Source: Terrimonas sp964445775
GTDB lineage: Bacteria; Bacteroidota; Bacteroidia; Chitinophagales; Chitinophagaceae
DNA length: 64,000 nt
Direction: 5' to 3'
Assembly: GCA_964445775.1 (NCBI GenBank)
Contig: CAYUMH010000006.1
Span: forward strand, 1-64,000
Below the pieces are notes generated by a model, which did no database searches, was not told the origin of the DNA, and worked only from the letters and a program-made list of their open reading frames with translations. Within the stretch, counting starts at the first letter, position 1. Each line of letters starts with the position of its first letter. Both the position numbers and the translations under genes were made by a program. Positions 28,106 through 36,299 of the stretch are shown piece by piece.

Positions 28106-29041
28106 ATGCGTAAAATAAAATTATCACTTGCAATTGGTTTTGCCGTAGTGGCGGGCTTAACCTCATGTTTGAAAGAGGATACCATTCTTTCAAAAAAAGA
28201 ATCCAACAACGCTGTTGAGATTTATAATAATGTACCGGGTACCATTGTATCAGATGTATCAAGCTTATACCCGCTTTATTCAGAGGCATTTGATGTAGTG
28301 GCTTCAGCGCCTTATATTTTCCGGGTTAGTTATTCCGGTGCCGATGTGGCACCCCAGGATATAACTGTGACCCTGGACCAGGACCCTGCAGCACTGGATT
28401 ATTATAATGAAGAATTTGATAAACACTTTGAAGTACTGCCTGCGAGTAAATACACTATTGCCAGCTGGACTGCCACCATTAAAAAAGGGCAAAGAATAGC
28501 GGAGATACCGGTTGTATTTAAAACAGACCAGTTTGACCTGAGCAAATCATATGCTATTCCTTTAAAGATCGTTTCTGCTTCGTATGGGACAATTAGTAAA
28601 AACTATGGTACGGTGATTTTTGAGATCATTGCCAAGAATAAGTATGACGGTAAATATAAAGGCAATGGTTTTACCTTTATGGGTAATACCAATACGACGG
28701 CTCCTTATTTATGGTCCATTGATTGTGCCTGGGACCTGAACCTGACTACCACAGGCGCCAACTCTGTATATATGGACGCTAAACCAGTATACAGGGGCGG
28801 AAGTATTATATTCTTTGGTGGTATTTATCCCAATATCGTTTTTGACCCTGCTACTGATAAAGTAACTGCTGTAAATGCGGCGGGTCCGGGTAACGGGTAT
28901 AATTATACCTTCCCCGCAGTACAAACCCCAACCTACAACAGCCGTTATGATGCTGCCACGAAAACAATTTATATAAGCTATAATCTTATTAACACAACAT
29001 GGTATGCTACAGATACTTTAGTGTATTGTGGCCCAAGGTAA
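28106..29041 (+). CDS. DUF1735-type surface lipoprotein of the SusCD locus
   Basis: A 311-residue lipoprotein (lipobox GLTSC, Cys21), 24 bases downstream of susD. Its N-terminal half (YIFRVSYSGADVAPQDITVTL, LPASKYTIASWTATIKKGQ) matches the DUF1735 (BT_3987-like) beta-sandwich domain. Such proteins often act as surface glycan-binding accessories of SusCD systems. The C-terminal half (about 170-311) is beta-rich and could be a second binding domain of the DUF4361 kind. Ligand unknown. It is the last gene of the operon. Confidence 0.85.
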   Translation: MRKIKLSLAIGFAVVAGLTSCLKEDTILSKKESNNAVEIYNNVPGTIVSDVSSLYPLYSEAFDVVASAPYIFRVSYSGADVAPQDITVTLDQDPAALDYYNEEFDKHFEVLPASKYTIASWTATIKKGQRIAEIPVVFKTDQFDLSKSYAIPLKIVSASYGTISKNYGTVIFEIIAKNKYDGKYKGNGFTFMGNTNTTAPYLWSIDCAWDLNLTTTGANSVYMDAKPVYRGGSIIFFGGIYPNIVFDPATDKVTAVNAAGPGNGYNYTFPAVQTPTYNSRYDAATKTIYISYNLINTTWYATDTLVYCGPR

Positions 29042-29064
29042 TAGTATAACACATACTGCTTAGT

Positions 29065-29092
29065 AAAGGGTACCTGAGGGTACCCTTTTTTA
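29065..29092 (+). terminator. Terminator of the SusC-SusD-DUF1735 operon
   Basis: 10-bp stem (AAAGGGTACC with GGTACCCTTT), 4-base loop and T run, 23 bases after the stop codon. Confidence 0.92.
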
Positions 29093-29144
29093 TTACGCTG
29101 TTTTGGTGTTTTCTTTTCCTACCTTCGTTCCAAAAGAATTTTAC

Positions 29145-29459
29145 ATGTCAGATCAAGTGCAACAACCCAACCAGTTGAATATTGAAATATCAGAAGAAGT
29201 AGCAGAAGGTAACTATGCCAACCTGGCTATTATAACCCATTCTCATGCAGAATTTGTTGTAGATTTTGTAAACGTAATGCCCGGTACCCCAAAAAGTAAA
29301 GTAAAATCACGTATTATACTCACACCGCAGCATGCCAAGCGTTTGATGAAGGCCCTGATAGATAACGTGGAGAAATTTGAAACTGTAAATGGGGTGATTA
29401 AGGACCTGGATGAAGTACAGATACCTTTGAATTTTGGTGGACCGACGGCGCAGGCATAA
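29145..29459 (+). CDS. DUF3467 domain-containing protein
   Basis: A 104-residue cytosolic protein with no signal peptide. The core NIEISEEVAEGNYANLAIITHSHAEFVVDFVNVMPG and ILTPQHAKRLMKALIDNV is diagnostic for DUF3467, a short family widespread in bacteria with no established function. The start is ATG 29145 (MSDQVQQ); an upstream TTG would add 14 untypical residues. A TACCTTCG word lies about 17 bases upstream and may be its -7 box. It stands alone between the SusCD operon and an unrelated gene. Confidence 0.88.
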   Translation: MSDQVQQPNQLNIEISEEVAEGNYANLAIITHSHAEFVVDFVNVMPGTPKSKVKSRIILTPQHAKRLMKALIDNVEKFETVNGVIKDLDEVQIPLNFGGPTAQA

Positions 29460-29494
29460 ATTTCACGAACCTGCCATATTTAAATACTAGTTTT

Positions 29495-29923
29495 ATGAAA
29501 AGACTATTTTTTTTCCTCTTTTGTTTAGGACTGCTAACTATAGTTACGACTTCTTTTAAAACAAAGGAACACAAAAAGCTTTGTGGTAATCCTTTTTATG
29601 TCAGGAATACTACGGCATATCCTGTTAAGAATGTAACTTTTTTTTACACAGGAGCTCCGACTACATCCATTAATAATATTTCTGCTTATTCTACATCTCC
29701 GTATTCCGGAAACATGGCCGGAGACCGTGATATGTCTTTGATAATTGAAACGGTTCCACCTGGAGGACTTTATGTTAAAGTTTGGAATATTGATACAAAT
29801 GTTTTGTTGGATTGTTTTTTTGTGGGCACCGGGTCTTCTTCGCCCTTTGTTTCTTTAAACACAATTTTTGTGAATTGTGGAGCTGGTTTGATTGAAGTAG
29901 AAATAACCAGGGCGTCTTGTTAG
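29495..29923 (+). CDS. Small secreted protein of unknown function
   Basis: A 142-residue protein with a clear signal peptide (MKRLFFFLFCLGLLTIVTTSF) and a mature part with four Cys, one of them the last residue. No family is recognised; the pattern of short beta-prone segments (NPFYVRNTTAYPVKNVTFFY) suggests a small beta-sandwich. The codon usage is noticeably more A/T-rich than that of its neighbours, which hints at recent acquisition. It starts 35 bases after the DUF3467 gene, has no obvious own promoter, and is convergent with radC. Confidence 0.6.
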   Translation: MKRLFFFLFCLGLLTIVTTSFKTKEHKKLCGNPFYVRNTTAYPVKNVTFFYTGAPTTSINNISAYSTSPYSGNMAGDRDMSLIIETVPPGGLYVKVWNIDTNVLLDCFFVGTGSSSPFVSLNTIFVNCGAGLIEVEITRASC

Positions 29924-29935
29924 AGGATTGGACCA

Positions 29936-30628
29936 TTATATCAGTCCAGCTTCTACAAAACTATAATAACCGTTATCGCTTACAATAATGTGGTCCAGGA
30001 GTTTTATATCAAGATAACCTGCTGCTTCAAGCAGTCTTTCGGTTAAGTTTTTATCGGATTGACTGGGTTTAAGATTGCCCGACGGGTGGTTATGACTGAG
30101 GATAATACTAACGGCATTGGTTTCCAATGCCTTTTTTAATATGATCTTGGGGTCAACAACCGTACTGGTGATGCCTCCTTCGCTGACTATTTCAAAACGG
30201 ATGATCTTATTGGAACGGTTCAGGTAGAGCACCGCAAATACCTCGTGTTTTAAATCACCAAGTTTTAGCTGCAGCCATTTGGCACATTCGGCAGTACTAT
30301 TTACCAGGTCCTTGGGTAACAGATCGGTAGCCAGCCTGCGTTTACCCAGTTCCAGTGCGGCCAGCAGCGTAACCGCCTTGGCTTCGCCGATACCTTTTAT
30401 TTTTACCAGGTCATTTATACCAAGCTTTCCCAGTTCCTGCAGGTTTTCCTTACCCAGGCGTAATATTTCCTGTGCAATATCCAATGCCGATTTTTTATAG
30501 GTACCCTTGTGAATAAGAATAGCCAGTAGCTCTGAGTTGCTCAGGTTTTTAGCACCCAGGGTAAGTAGTTTTTCGCGGGGCCGGTCGTCTTTTGCCCATT
30601 CTTTTATAGGGTAGTTTTGCTCTTGCAT
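29936..30628 (-). CDS. radC: RadC family JAMM-domain protein
   Basis: A 230-residue protein with an N-terminal helix-hairpin-helix region (about 65-95, LVKIKGIGEAKAVTLLAALELG) and a C-terminal JAB/MPN domain with the metal motif HNHPSG (H179, H181) and a distal Asp (D192 in SQSD). The family was linked to DNA repair and is induced in competence in some bacteria, but its biochemical role is not settled. Length and motifs are complete. It ends 12 bases from the convergent secreted-protein gene. Confidence 0.93.
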   Translation of the reverse strand: MQEQNYPIKEWAKDDRPREKLLTLGAKNLSNSELLAILIHKGTYKKSALDIAQEILRLGKENLQELGKLGINDLVKIKGIGEAKAVTLLAALELGKRRLATDLLPKDLVNSTAECAKWLQLKLGDLKHEVFAVLYLNRSNKIIRFEIVSEGGITSTVVDPKIILKKALETNAVSIILSHNHPSGNLKPSQSDKNLTERLLEAAGYLDIKLLDHIIVSDNGYYSFVEAGLI

Positions 30629-30720
30629 ACTTTCAATTTAACAAATAATTTTGTATTCTCCTTTTATTGCAAAAAGATCGAATATGTAATGAAAGGCAGG
30701 AAAACCATAAATCTGATATC

Positions 30721-30951
30721 ATGAAACCCCGTAATTTAACTGCTGTAGGAGCCCTGCATCCTATTTTATTTTTTGCAACCGTTTACATCGTTGCCCTTTT
30801 TCTCTCTGTATTTATTTGCACCGCTATTTTTAAAAGTATAAATGACCGTTCAATAGGGGAGTATTCAAAACCTGCAGAACCGTCTACTGCCAAGGCTTCC
30901 GGGGTTAAGCTACCGGCTGCAACCATGAGTGCAGTAGTTGCATTACGCTAA
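30721..30951 (+). CDS. Small single-pass membrane protein, unknown
   Basis: A 76-residue protein with one strongly hydrophobic segment (about 13-35, HPILFFATVYIVALFLSVFICTAIF) and a short polar tail. ATG at 30721 is chosen; an in-frame TTG at 30667 would add 18 polar residues. It does not match any family I know. It precedes prs by 76 bases on the same strand, but prs has its own promoter-like box, so co-transcription is uncertain. A real gene is plausible because the frame encodes a compact membrane anchor. Confidence 0.45.
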   Translation: MKPRNLTAVGALHPILFFATVYIVALFLSVFICTAIFKSINDRSIGEYSKPAEPSTAKASGVKLPAATMSAVVALR

Positions 30952-31027
30952 TTTTTTTCAGTTTTTATAGCTGGTGGTATGGGTTCATTGGCCCTATATT
31001 TATATCTTCGCCACTCATTCTCCAAAC

Positions 31028-31978
31028 ATGCAATCAGCTAAAATATTCTCAGGAACCGGTTCGCAGGATCTGGCGGCCGAAATCTGCAAGCGTTACGGAA
31101 CAATTCCCGGGCGAATTAATGTGCAAAAGTTCAGTGATGGTGAAATTTCTCCCAATTTCTTAGAAAGTGTTCGCGGCGATTATGTGTTCCTGGTACAAAG
31201 TACCTTTGCTCCTTCCGAAAACTTTATGGAATTACTCCTGATGATCGATGCGGCCCGAAGGGCATCGGCTTATAAAGTAATTGCCGTAATTCCTTATTAC
31301 GGGTATGCCCGCCAGGACCGTAAGGACCGCCCCCGGGTAGCCATTGGCAGTAAATTAGTGGCCAATATGTTAACCGCAGCTGGTGCTGACAGGGTGATAA
31401 CCATGGACTTACATGCTCCGCAGATCCAGGGTTACTTTGATATCCCGGTGGACCACCTGGACAGTCATGCAGTTTTTATCCCTTATATTGAAAATTTACG
31501 CCTGGAAAACCTTACCTTTGCGGCCCCTGACGTAGGAGCAACCAACCGTATACGGGAAATTGCCAATTATTTTGGGGCAGAAATGGTGATCTGCGATAAA
31601 CATCGCAAACGTGCCAATGAAATTGCAAGCATGGTGGTGATTGGTGATGTTACCGATAAGGACATTGTTATTATTGATGACATTTGTGATACTGGCGGAA
31701 CCCTTGCAAAAAGTGCCGCTCTTTTAAAGGAAAAAGGTGCCCGTAGTGTGAGGGCCATGATTACCCACCCGGTACTCAGCGGCAAAGCCTACGAAAACAT
31801 TGAGAACAGCGTACTGGAAGAGTTGATCGTATGTGATACTATTCCGATCCGCAAACAAAGCGAGAAGATAAAAGTAATATCTGTTGCCGAGTTGTTTGCT
31901 GTAGCAATACGTAATGCCTTTGAAAATAAAAGTATTACAAGCTTATTTGTTCATTCCCAAAGACGCACCAGCCTGTAA
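31028..31978 (+). CDS. prs: Ribose-phosphate pyrophosphokinase
   Basis: Makes PRPP from ribose 5-phosphate and ATP for nucleotide, His and Trp synthesis. The 316-residue protein (normal length) contains RQDRKDRPRVAIGSK, the family signature DLHAPQIQGYFDIPVDHL (128-145) and the PRPP-binding loop VIIDDICDTGGT. ATG at 31028 is chosen because it begins the conserved N-terminus (AKIFSGTGSQDLA); the longer GTG start adds an unrelated 18 residues. A TATCTTCG box lies about 17 bases upstream of the ATG. rplY and pth follow. Confidence 0.96.
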   Translation: MQSAKIFSGTGSQDLAAEICKRYGTIPGRINVQKFSDGEISPNFLESVRGDYVFLVQSTFAPSENFMELLLMIDAARRASAYKVIAVIPYYGYARQDRKDRPRVAIGSKLVANMLTAAGADRVITMDLHAPQIQGYFDIPVDHLDSHAVFIPYIENLRLENLTFAAPDVGATNRIREIANYFGAEMVICDKHRKRANEIASMVVIGDVTDKDIVIIDDICDTGGTLAKSAALLKEKGARSVRAMITHPVLSGKAYENIENSVLEELIVCDTIPIRKQSEKIKVISVAELFAVAIRNAFENKSITSLFVHSQRRTSL

Positions 31979-32068
31979 GAAGGTATAGGGTTGTAAGGTG
32001 GAAGGGTGAAGGTGTGAACGAAGCTGATAATTTAAGAACTAAGAATTTTATTCATAAAACAAACAAAA

Positions 32069-32647
32069 ATGAAAACAATTACAATCGAAGGGAACTTGAG
32101 GACCGACTTTGGCAAATCAGCCACCCGCCAGCTTCGCTCTCAGGGTCAGGTGCCTGGTGTAATTTACGGGGGTGCTCAGGAGATTAATTTTTACGCTCCT
32201 GCTGCGGCTTTCAAACACTTTGTGTACACACCCAGCTTCCAGATCGCTGAGGTTAAATTAGATGGTAAAACTTACAGAACCATCTTAAAAGACTTACAGT
32301 TTGATAAAGTAACTGATGTGTTAACCCATATCGACCTGTTGGAATTAGTTGAAGACAAAAAAGTAATAGCTACTATTCCTTTGAACTTTACCGGTACTTC
32401 TGCTGGTGTTAAACAAGGCGGTCGTTTTGTTGCTAAATTTAAATCTTTGAAAGTGAAAACCTTACCAAAGTATTTAAAAGAGCAGATCGAAGTGCCTATC
32501 GATACACTGGAGATCAATGGTAATATCCGTGTTGAAGATGTGAAAGAAGAGAACTACGAGATCATGAACTCACCACGTATTCCAATTGCGTCGGTAGTAA
32601 TGACCCGTCAGCTGAAACAGGAAGAAGCTGCTGCAGCAAAAAAATAA
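32069..32647 (+). CDS. rplY: 50S ribosomal protein L25/general stress protein Ctc
   Basis: Binds 5S rRNA in the large ribosomal subunit. The 192-residue protein is the long form: an N-terminal L25 domain (about 1-95, starting TITIEGNLRTDFGKSATRQLR and including VPGVIYGG) plus the C-terminal beta domain (about 100-180, IPLNFTGTSAGVKQGG) found in Ctc/TL5 proteins. The lineage-typical pairing with pth downstream and prs upstream supports the call. It ends in a Lys/Ala-rich tail. Confidence 0.95.
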   Translation: MKTITIEGNLRTDFGKSATRQLRSQGQVPGVIYGGAQEINFYAPAAAFKHFVYTPSFQIAEVKLDGKTYRTILKDLQFDKVTDVLTHIDLLELVEDKKVIATIPLNFTGTSAGVKQGGRFVAKFKSLKVKTLPKYLKEQIEVPIDTLEINGNIRVEDVKEENYEIMNSPRIPIASVVMTRQLKQEEAAAAKK

Positions 32648-32673
32648 GCTTATCGCTTAACCGATATAAAAAG

Positions 32674-32700
32674 TACCTGCATTTATGCAGGTATTTTTTT
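32674..32700 (+). terminator. rplY terminator
   Basis: 8-bp stem TACCTGCA with TGCAGGTA, 4-base loop and a T7 run, 26 bases after the rplY stop. It separates rplY from pth, although readthrough is possible. Confidence 0.88.
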
Positions 32701-32884
32701 GCCCGTACGGCTGGCCCGGTAAAGTTAATACAGGTGAAGGGCTGCACTGCTTAGCCGTAAATATTCCCCGGCCTCAGGCGGGGATATTGGAGGCGGGCAG
32801 TGGACTGGTGCTGAAAAGCGTTACCGGCGCTGACAGCCCCAAATTTCTTTTTAACAATAGCCGGGGAGGCGTTTATTTTGCAGT

Positions 32885-33472
32885 ATGAAATTTTTAATTG
32901 TAGGACTGGGCAATGCGGGTAACGAGTATGCGCATACCAGGCATAATATTGGTTTTGATGTGGTGCATGCTTTTGTGACCAAACACGGCGGTACATTTAC
33001 GGTAGACCGGCTGGCCTATATGGCCGAGGTAAAATGGAAAGGGAAAATATTTGTTTGTATATGTCCTACAACGTATATGAACCTGAGCGGCAAGGCCGTT
33101 AAATACTGGATGGACAAAGAAAAGATACCTGTGGAGCATGTTTTTGTGATATTGGATGACCTGGCCTTACCCCTGAGTAAGTTGCGGGTACGCCCCGAAG
33201 GGAGTGATGCCGGACACAACGGACTGAGGAGCATCCAGGCTTTGATCAACAGTACCAAATACCCCCGTTTGCGCTTTGGCATCGGCAATGATTTTCCCAA
33301 AGGGTTGCAGGCCGAATTTGTTTTGGGGAAATGGCTGGAAAATGAACTACCTTTAGTAAAGAAAAAAATCGACATATCGGTGGAAGTAATTGAGAAGTTC
33401 GCCACCATGGGTATCACCCGTGTAATGAATGAAATAAATAATAAGGAATTTTCATTATGCGATATGGGCTAG
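32885..33472 (+). CDS. pth: Peptidyl-tRNA hydrolase
   Basis: Releases tRNA from prematurely dropped peptidyl-tRNA. The 195-residue protein contains the family's GLGNAGNEYAHTRHNIGFDVV with the catalytic His at position 20, TYMNLSGKAV with its substrate Asn, and DDLALPLSKLRVRPEGSDAGHNG. A TTATTTTG word ends four bases before the ATG, a -7-like box in contact with the start codon. Its intergenic upstream (32701-32872) contains an imperfect GC-rich hairpin (32761-32787). Confidence 0.96.
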   Translation: MKFLIVGLGNAGNEYAHTRHNIGFDVVHAFVTKHGGTFTVDRLAYMAEVKWKGKIFVCICPTTYMNLSGKAVKYWMDKEKIPVEHVFVILDDLALPLSKLRVRPEGSDAGHNGLRSIQALINSTKYPRLRFGIGNDFPKGLQAEFVLGKWLENELPLVKKKIDISVEVIEKFATMGITRVMNEINNKEFSLCDMG

Positions 33473-33599
33473 ATTACTTATTTTAGCGTCCCGTCCAACA
33501 AAAATCCAGTTGATACATGATTGCCTTATTGGGATAATGCCTGAACAGCAAGACTGTCATGGCATATATCTTTATATTTAATCATCAACAACCTCTAAC

Positions 33600-34211
33600 A
33601 TGAAGATTTTTTGTGTAGGCCGTAATTATACCGAGCACGCAAAAGAATTAAACAACGCAATTCCAGACGAGCCGGTTATTTTTATGAAACCTAAAAATGC
33701 ACTGTTACAGTCGCATACACCGTTTTATTACCCCGAATTTACCAACGAGCTGCATTACGAATGTGAAATTGTTTTACGTGTATGTAAAAATGGTAAGTAC
33801 ATACAGGACAGGCACGCAGGCAAGTATTATGATGCCATAACTGCCGGGATAGATTTTACCGCCCGTGACCTGCAGAACGAATTAAAAGCCAAAGGACTGC
33901 CCTGGGAAAGAGCAAAAGCCTGGGATAATTCGGCTGTGATCGGTAGCTGGATACCTGTTACCGAATTAAAAAATAGAAATGAAATTAATTTCAGCCTGCA
34001 AAAGAATAAAGAGCAGGTACAGAAAGGCAATACCAGGGACATGATCTTTGCTTTTGATGAAATTGTTTCTTTTATATCCAACTATTTCTCCATTAATATT
34101 GGCGATCTTATTTTTACCGGCACACCTGCCGGTGTTGGCGAAGCTGTTGTAGGCGATGTGCTGGAAGGTTTTGTTGACGAGAAAAACCTTTTTAGCGTAG
34201 AGGTAAAATAA
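33600..34211 (+). CDS. Fumarylacetoacetate hydrolase family protein
   Basis: A 203-residue cytosolic metal-dependent enzyme of the FAH superfamily, compact form. Ligand-type residues are E54 and E56 (YECEIVLRV) and D85 (GIDFTARDLQ), with the C-terminal GDLIFTGTPAGVG typical of the family. Members act as acylpyruvate hydrolases, oxaloacetate decarboxylases or isomerases; the substrate cannot be told here. ATG 33600 is preceded by a TATCTTTA box (33567-33574). It ends before a bidirectional terminator shared with pckA. Confidence 0.9.
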   Translation: MKIFCVGRNYTEHAKELNNAIPDEPVIFMKPKNALLQSHTPFYYPEFTNELHYECEIVLRVCKNGKYIQDRHAGKYYDAITAGIDFTARDLQNELKAKGLPWERAKAWDNSAVIGSWIPVTELKNRNEINFSLQKNKEQVQKGNTRDMIFAFDEIVSFISNYFSINIGDLIFTGTPAGVGEAVVGDVLEGFVDEKNLFSVEVK

Positions 34212-34236
34212 TTTTATTACACAATTATAGTAAATG

Positions 34237-34270
34237 AAAAGCCCCGTTACCATTGTAACAGGGCTTTTTT
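34237..34270. terminator. Bidirectional terminator between the FAH gene and pckA
   Basis: 14-bp stem with one mismatch (34237-34250 with 34255-34268), CATT loop, T runs on both strands. It lies between two convergent genes. Confidence 0.9.
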
Positions 34271-34288
34271 TCTCTCATGTGTGTAAGC

Positions 34289-35899
34289 CTATTGCTTTTG
34301 TACAGGTGCTGCTGCAATAATAGCGGCATCTGCGCCGTCTTCGTATTTTTTAAAGTTATTAATGAACAGGCCCGCCAGGTAGTTGGCCTTTTCATCATAG
34401 GCTTCTTTGTTTTCCCAGGTATTACGGGGTGTTAATATTTCGGAAGGTACATTGGGGCAGCTATCAGGTATAGCAAATCCAAATACCGCATCGTTGGTAG
34501 TAGGTACATTGTTAAGGCTACCATTTAATGCAGCGCTGATCATGGCACGGGTATACTTTAACTTCATCCGGCTTCCTTCGCCATAAGCGCCACCGCTCCA
34601 GCCGGTATTGATAAGCCATACATTCACTTTGTTTTCCTGCATTTTTTTGCCAAGCATAGCTGCATATTTAGCAGGGTGTAATGGCAGGAAAGGTGCGCCG
34701 AAACAGGCGCTGAAAGTAGGCTTGGGTTCAGTAACCCCGGCTTCGGTACCGGCAACCTTGGCGGTATAACCGGAGATAAACTGGTACATGGCCTGGCCTG
34801 GTGTTAACCTGGATATGGGAGGTAATACACCAAACGCATCGCAGGTTAAAAAGAAAATGTTTTTAGGCAAGCCACCCACAGATGGTTCCTGTGCATTGCT
34901 GATGAAATGCAGCGGGTAAGATACACGGGTATTTTCCGTTACACTGGCATCATCAAAGTTAATGGTGTTGGTGCCGGGGAAGAAAGTAGTATTCTCTACC
35001 AGTGCTCCCGGCCGTATGGCATTAAAAATTTCAGGTTCTTTTTCTTCGCTCAGGTTAATGGTCTTGGCATAACAACCGCCTTCAAAGTTGAAGATATTGT
35101 CATCGGTCCAGGCATGTTCATCATCACCGATCAGTTTACGGTTAGGATCGGCGCTTAATGTTGTTTTACCGGTACCACTTAAACCAAAGAAAATAGCTGT
35201 ATCGCCATCTTCGCCCATGTTGGCACTGCAATGCATACTCAATACATTTTTTTCCTGCGGCAATACATAGTTTAAGATAGTGAAAATGCCTTTTTTGATC
35301 TCGCCGGTATAACCTGTTCCGGCAATTAATATGGTTTTATGTTTAAACGAAACCACAGCGGCATTGGACTGCCTGGTACCACATTCTTCAGGGTTTAGTT
35401 TTAAGGATGGCGCTGAGAGAATTTGCCAGTCGGGCGTAAAGTTTTCAAGCTCGGCCTCCGTAGGGCGTAAAAACATGTTATAGGCAAACAGGTTGTTCCA
35501 GGGCTTTTCATTTACTACCCTGATATTGGTCTGGTATCTTTTATCGGCACAGGCATAACAATCACGTACCCACATTTCGGGCAGGGTATCTAAATGCTGT
35601 ATTATTTTTTTATAAATGATATCATAATATTTTTCATCAATGGCGATATTAAAATCGTTCCAGTTCACGGTATCGGCAGTGATGGCGTCTTTAACAATAA
35701 ACTTATCTTTTGGAGAGCGGCCGGTAAATTCGCCGGTTTGTATTACCAGGGCGCCGGTGTCGTTTAATACACCTTCACCTGTTCTTAAAGTGTCCTGTAT
35801 TAATTCCTCAGCTGTTAATTGATAATGTACATTGGGGGTGTTTTGTAATCCAAGTTTTACAAGCGCCTGTACAGGCAAAACAATCGTCGGGTATGACAT
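34289..35899 (-). CDS. pckA: Phosphoenolpyruvate carboxykinase (ATP)
   Basis: Converts oxaloacetate and ATP to phosphoenolpyruvate and CO2 in gluconeogenesis. The 536-residue protein includes FTGRSPKDKF (about 58-67), the kinase-1a P-loop GLSGTGKTTLS (239-249) and GDDEHAW (258-264). ATG at 35899 is preferred to an upstream TTG (35926). A promoter-like pair (TTCG, 20 bases, TAGTTTTG) lies upstream, with the box 24 bases before ATG. Length and motifs are normal. Confidence 0.97.
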   Translation of the reverse strand: MSYPTIVLPVQALVKLGLQNTPNVHYQLTAEELIQDTLRTGEGVLNDTGALVIQTGEFTGRSPKDKFIVKDAITADTVNWNDFNIAIDEKYYDIIYKKIIQHLDTLPEMWVRDCYACADKRYQTNIRVVNEKPWNNLFAYNMFLRPTEAELENFTPDWQILSAPSLKLNPEECGTRQSNAAVVSFKHKTILIAGTGYTGEIKKGIFTILNYVLPQEKNVLSMHCSANMGEDGDTAIFFGLSGTGKTTLSADPNRKLIGDDEHAWTDDNIFNFEGGCYAKTINLSEEKEPEIFNAIRPGALVENTTFFPGTNTINFDDASVTENTRVSYPLHFISNAQEPSVGGLPKNIFFLTCDAFGVLPPISRLTPGQAMYQFISGYTAKVAGTEAGVTEPKPTFSACFGAPFLPLHPAKYAAMLGKKMQENKVNVWLINTGWSGGAYGEGSRMKLKYTRAMISAALNGSLNNVPTTNDAVFGFAIPDSCPNVPSEILTPRNTWENKEAYDEKANYLAGLFINNFKKYEDGADAAIIAAAPVQKQ

Positions 35900-35923
35900 A
35901 ATACTAGCAAGTTTGTTAAGTGG

Positions 35924-35955
35924 CAAAACTACAGAAAGATTTGAGAAGTAACGAA
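35924..35955 (-). promoter_or_regulatory. pckA promoter
   Basis: On the minus strand TTCG (35952-35955), 20-base spacer, TAGTTTTG (35924-35931, an exact TAnnTTTG match), 24 bases before the pckA ATG. Confidence 0.55.
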
Positions 35956-36247
35956 CAAGTGTTAGTGGTACACATTAGATAAATAATTGATTTTTTGTTA
36001 TATTTTTAGTTATTATTTAAAAATGGTGCCATTTATTGTACCATATTTGTGAAAACGTAATTTTCTGGGCTTTAATTTATAAAGTTTATAGTTGAGAAAA
36101 AAGTTGTACTTAATTAGCTTTTTCAACGGGCAGTGCGGGCAGTAAATATATTTTAACCCAAACCAATCGTTTATTTACTGATTGGGGTATAAAAACGTTT
36201 TGCTTATCAAATTTGTTATCATTTAACCGCTTAACGCTTAGCTTGCA
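35956..36247. other. AT-rich region between the divergent pckA and aminopeptidase genes
   Basis: No gene. Contains A/T-rich runs and an inverted word pair GGTGCCATTTATTGTACC (36023-36040). The two promoters lie at its ends. Confidence 0.55.
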
Positions 36248-36277
36248 TTGTCAATTGAATAAGCCTGTTTATCTTTA
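36248..36277 (+). promoter_or_regulatory. Aminopeptidase P gene promoter
   Basis: TTG (36248-36250), 19-base spacer, TATCTTTA (36270-36277), 22 bases before the ATG at 36300. Close to the Bacteroidota consensus, with A in place of the final G. Confidence 0.5.
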
Positions 36278-36299
36278 ACCTCTTTTTAAAATAGTAGTA

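Noticed and set aside
29103..29144. Longer DUF3467 start
   Set aside because: Begins with TTG and adds 14 residues not conserved in the family.
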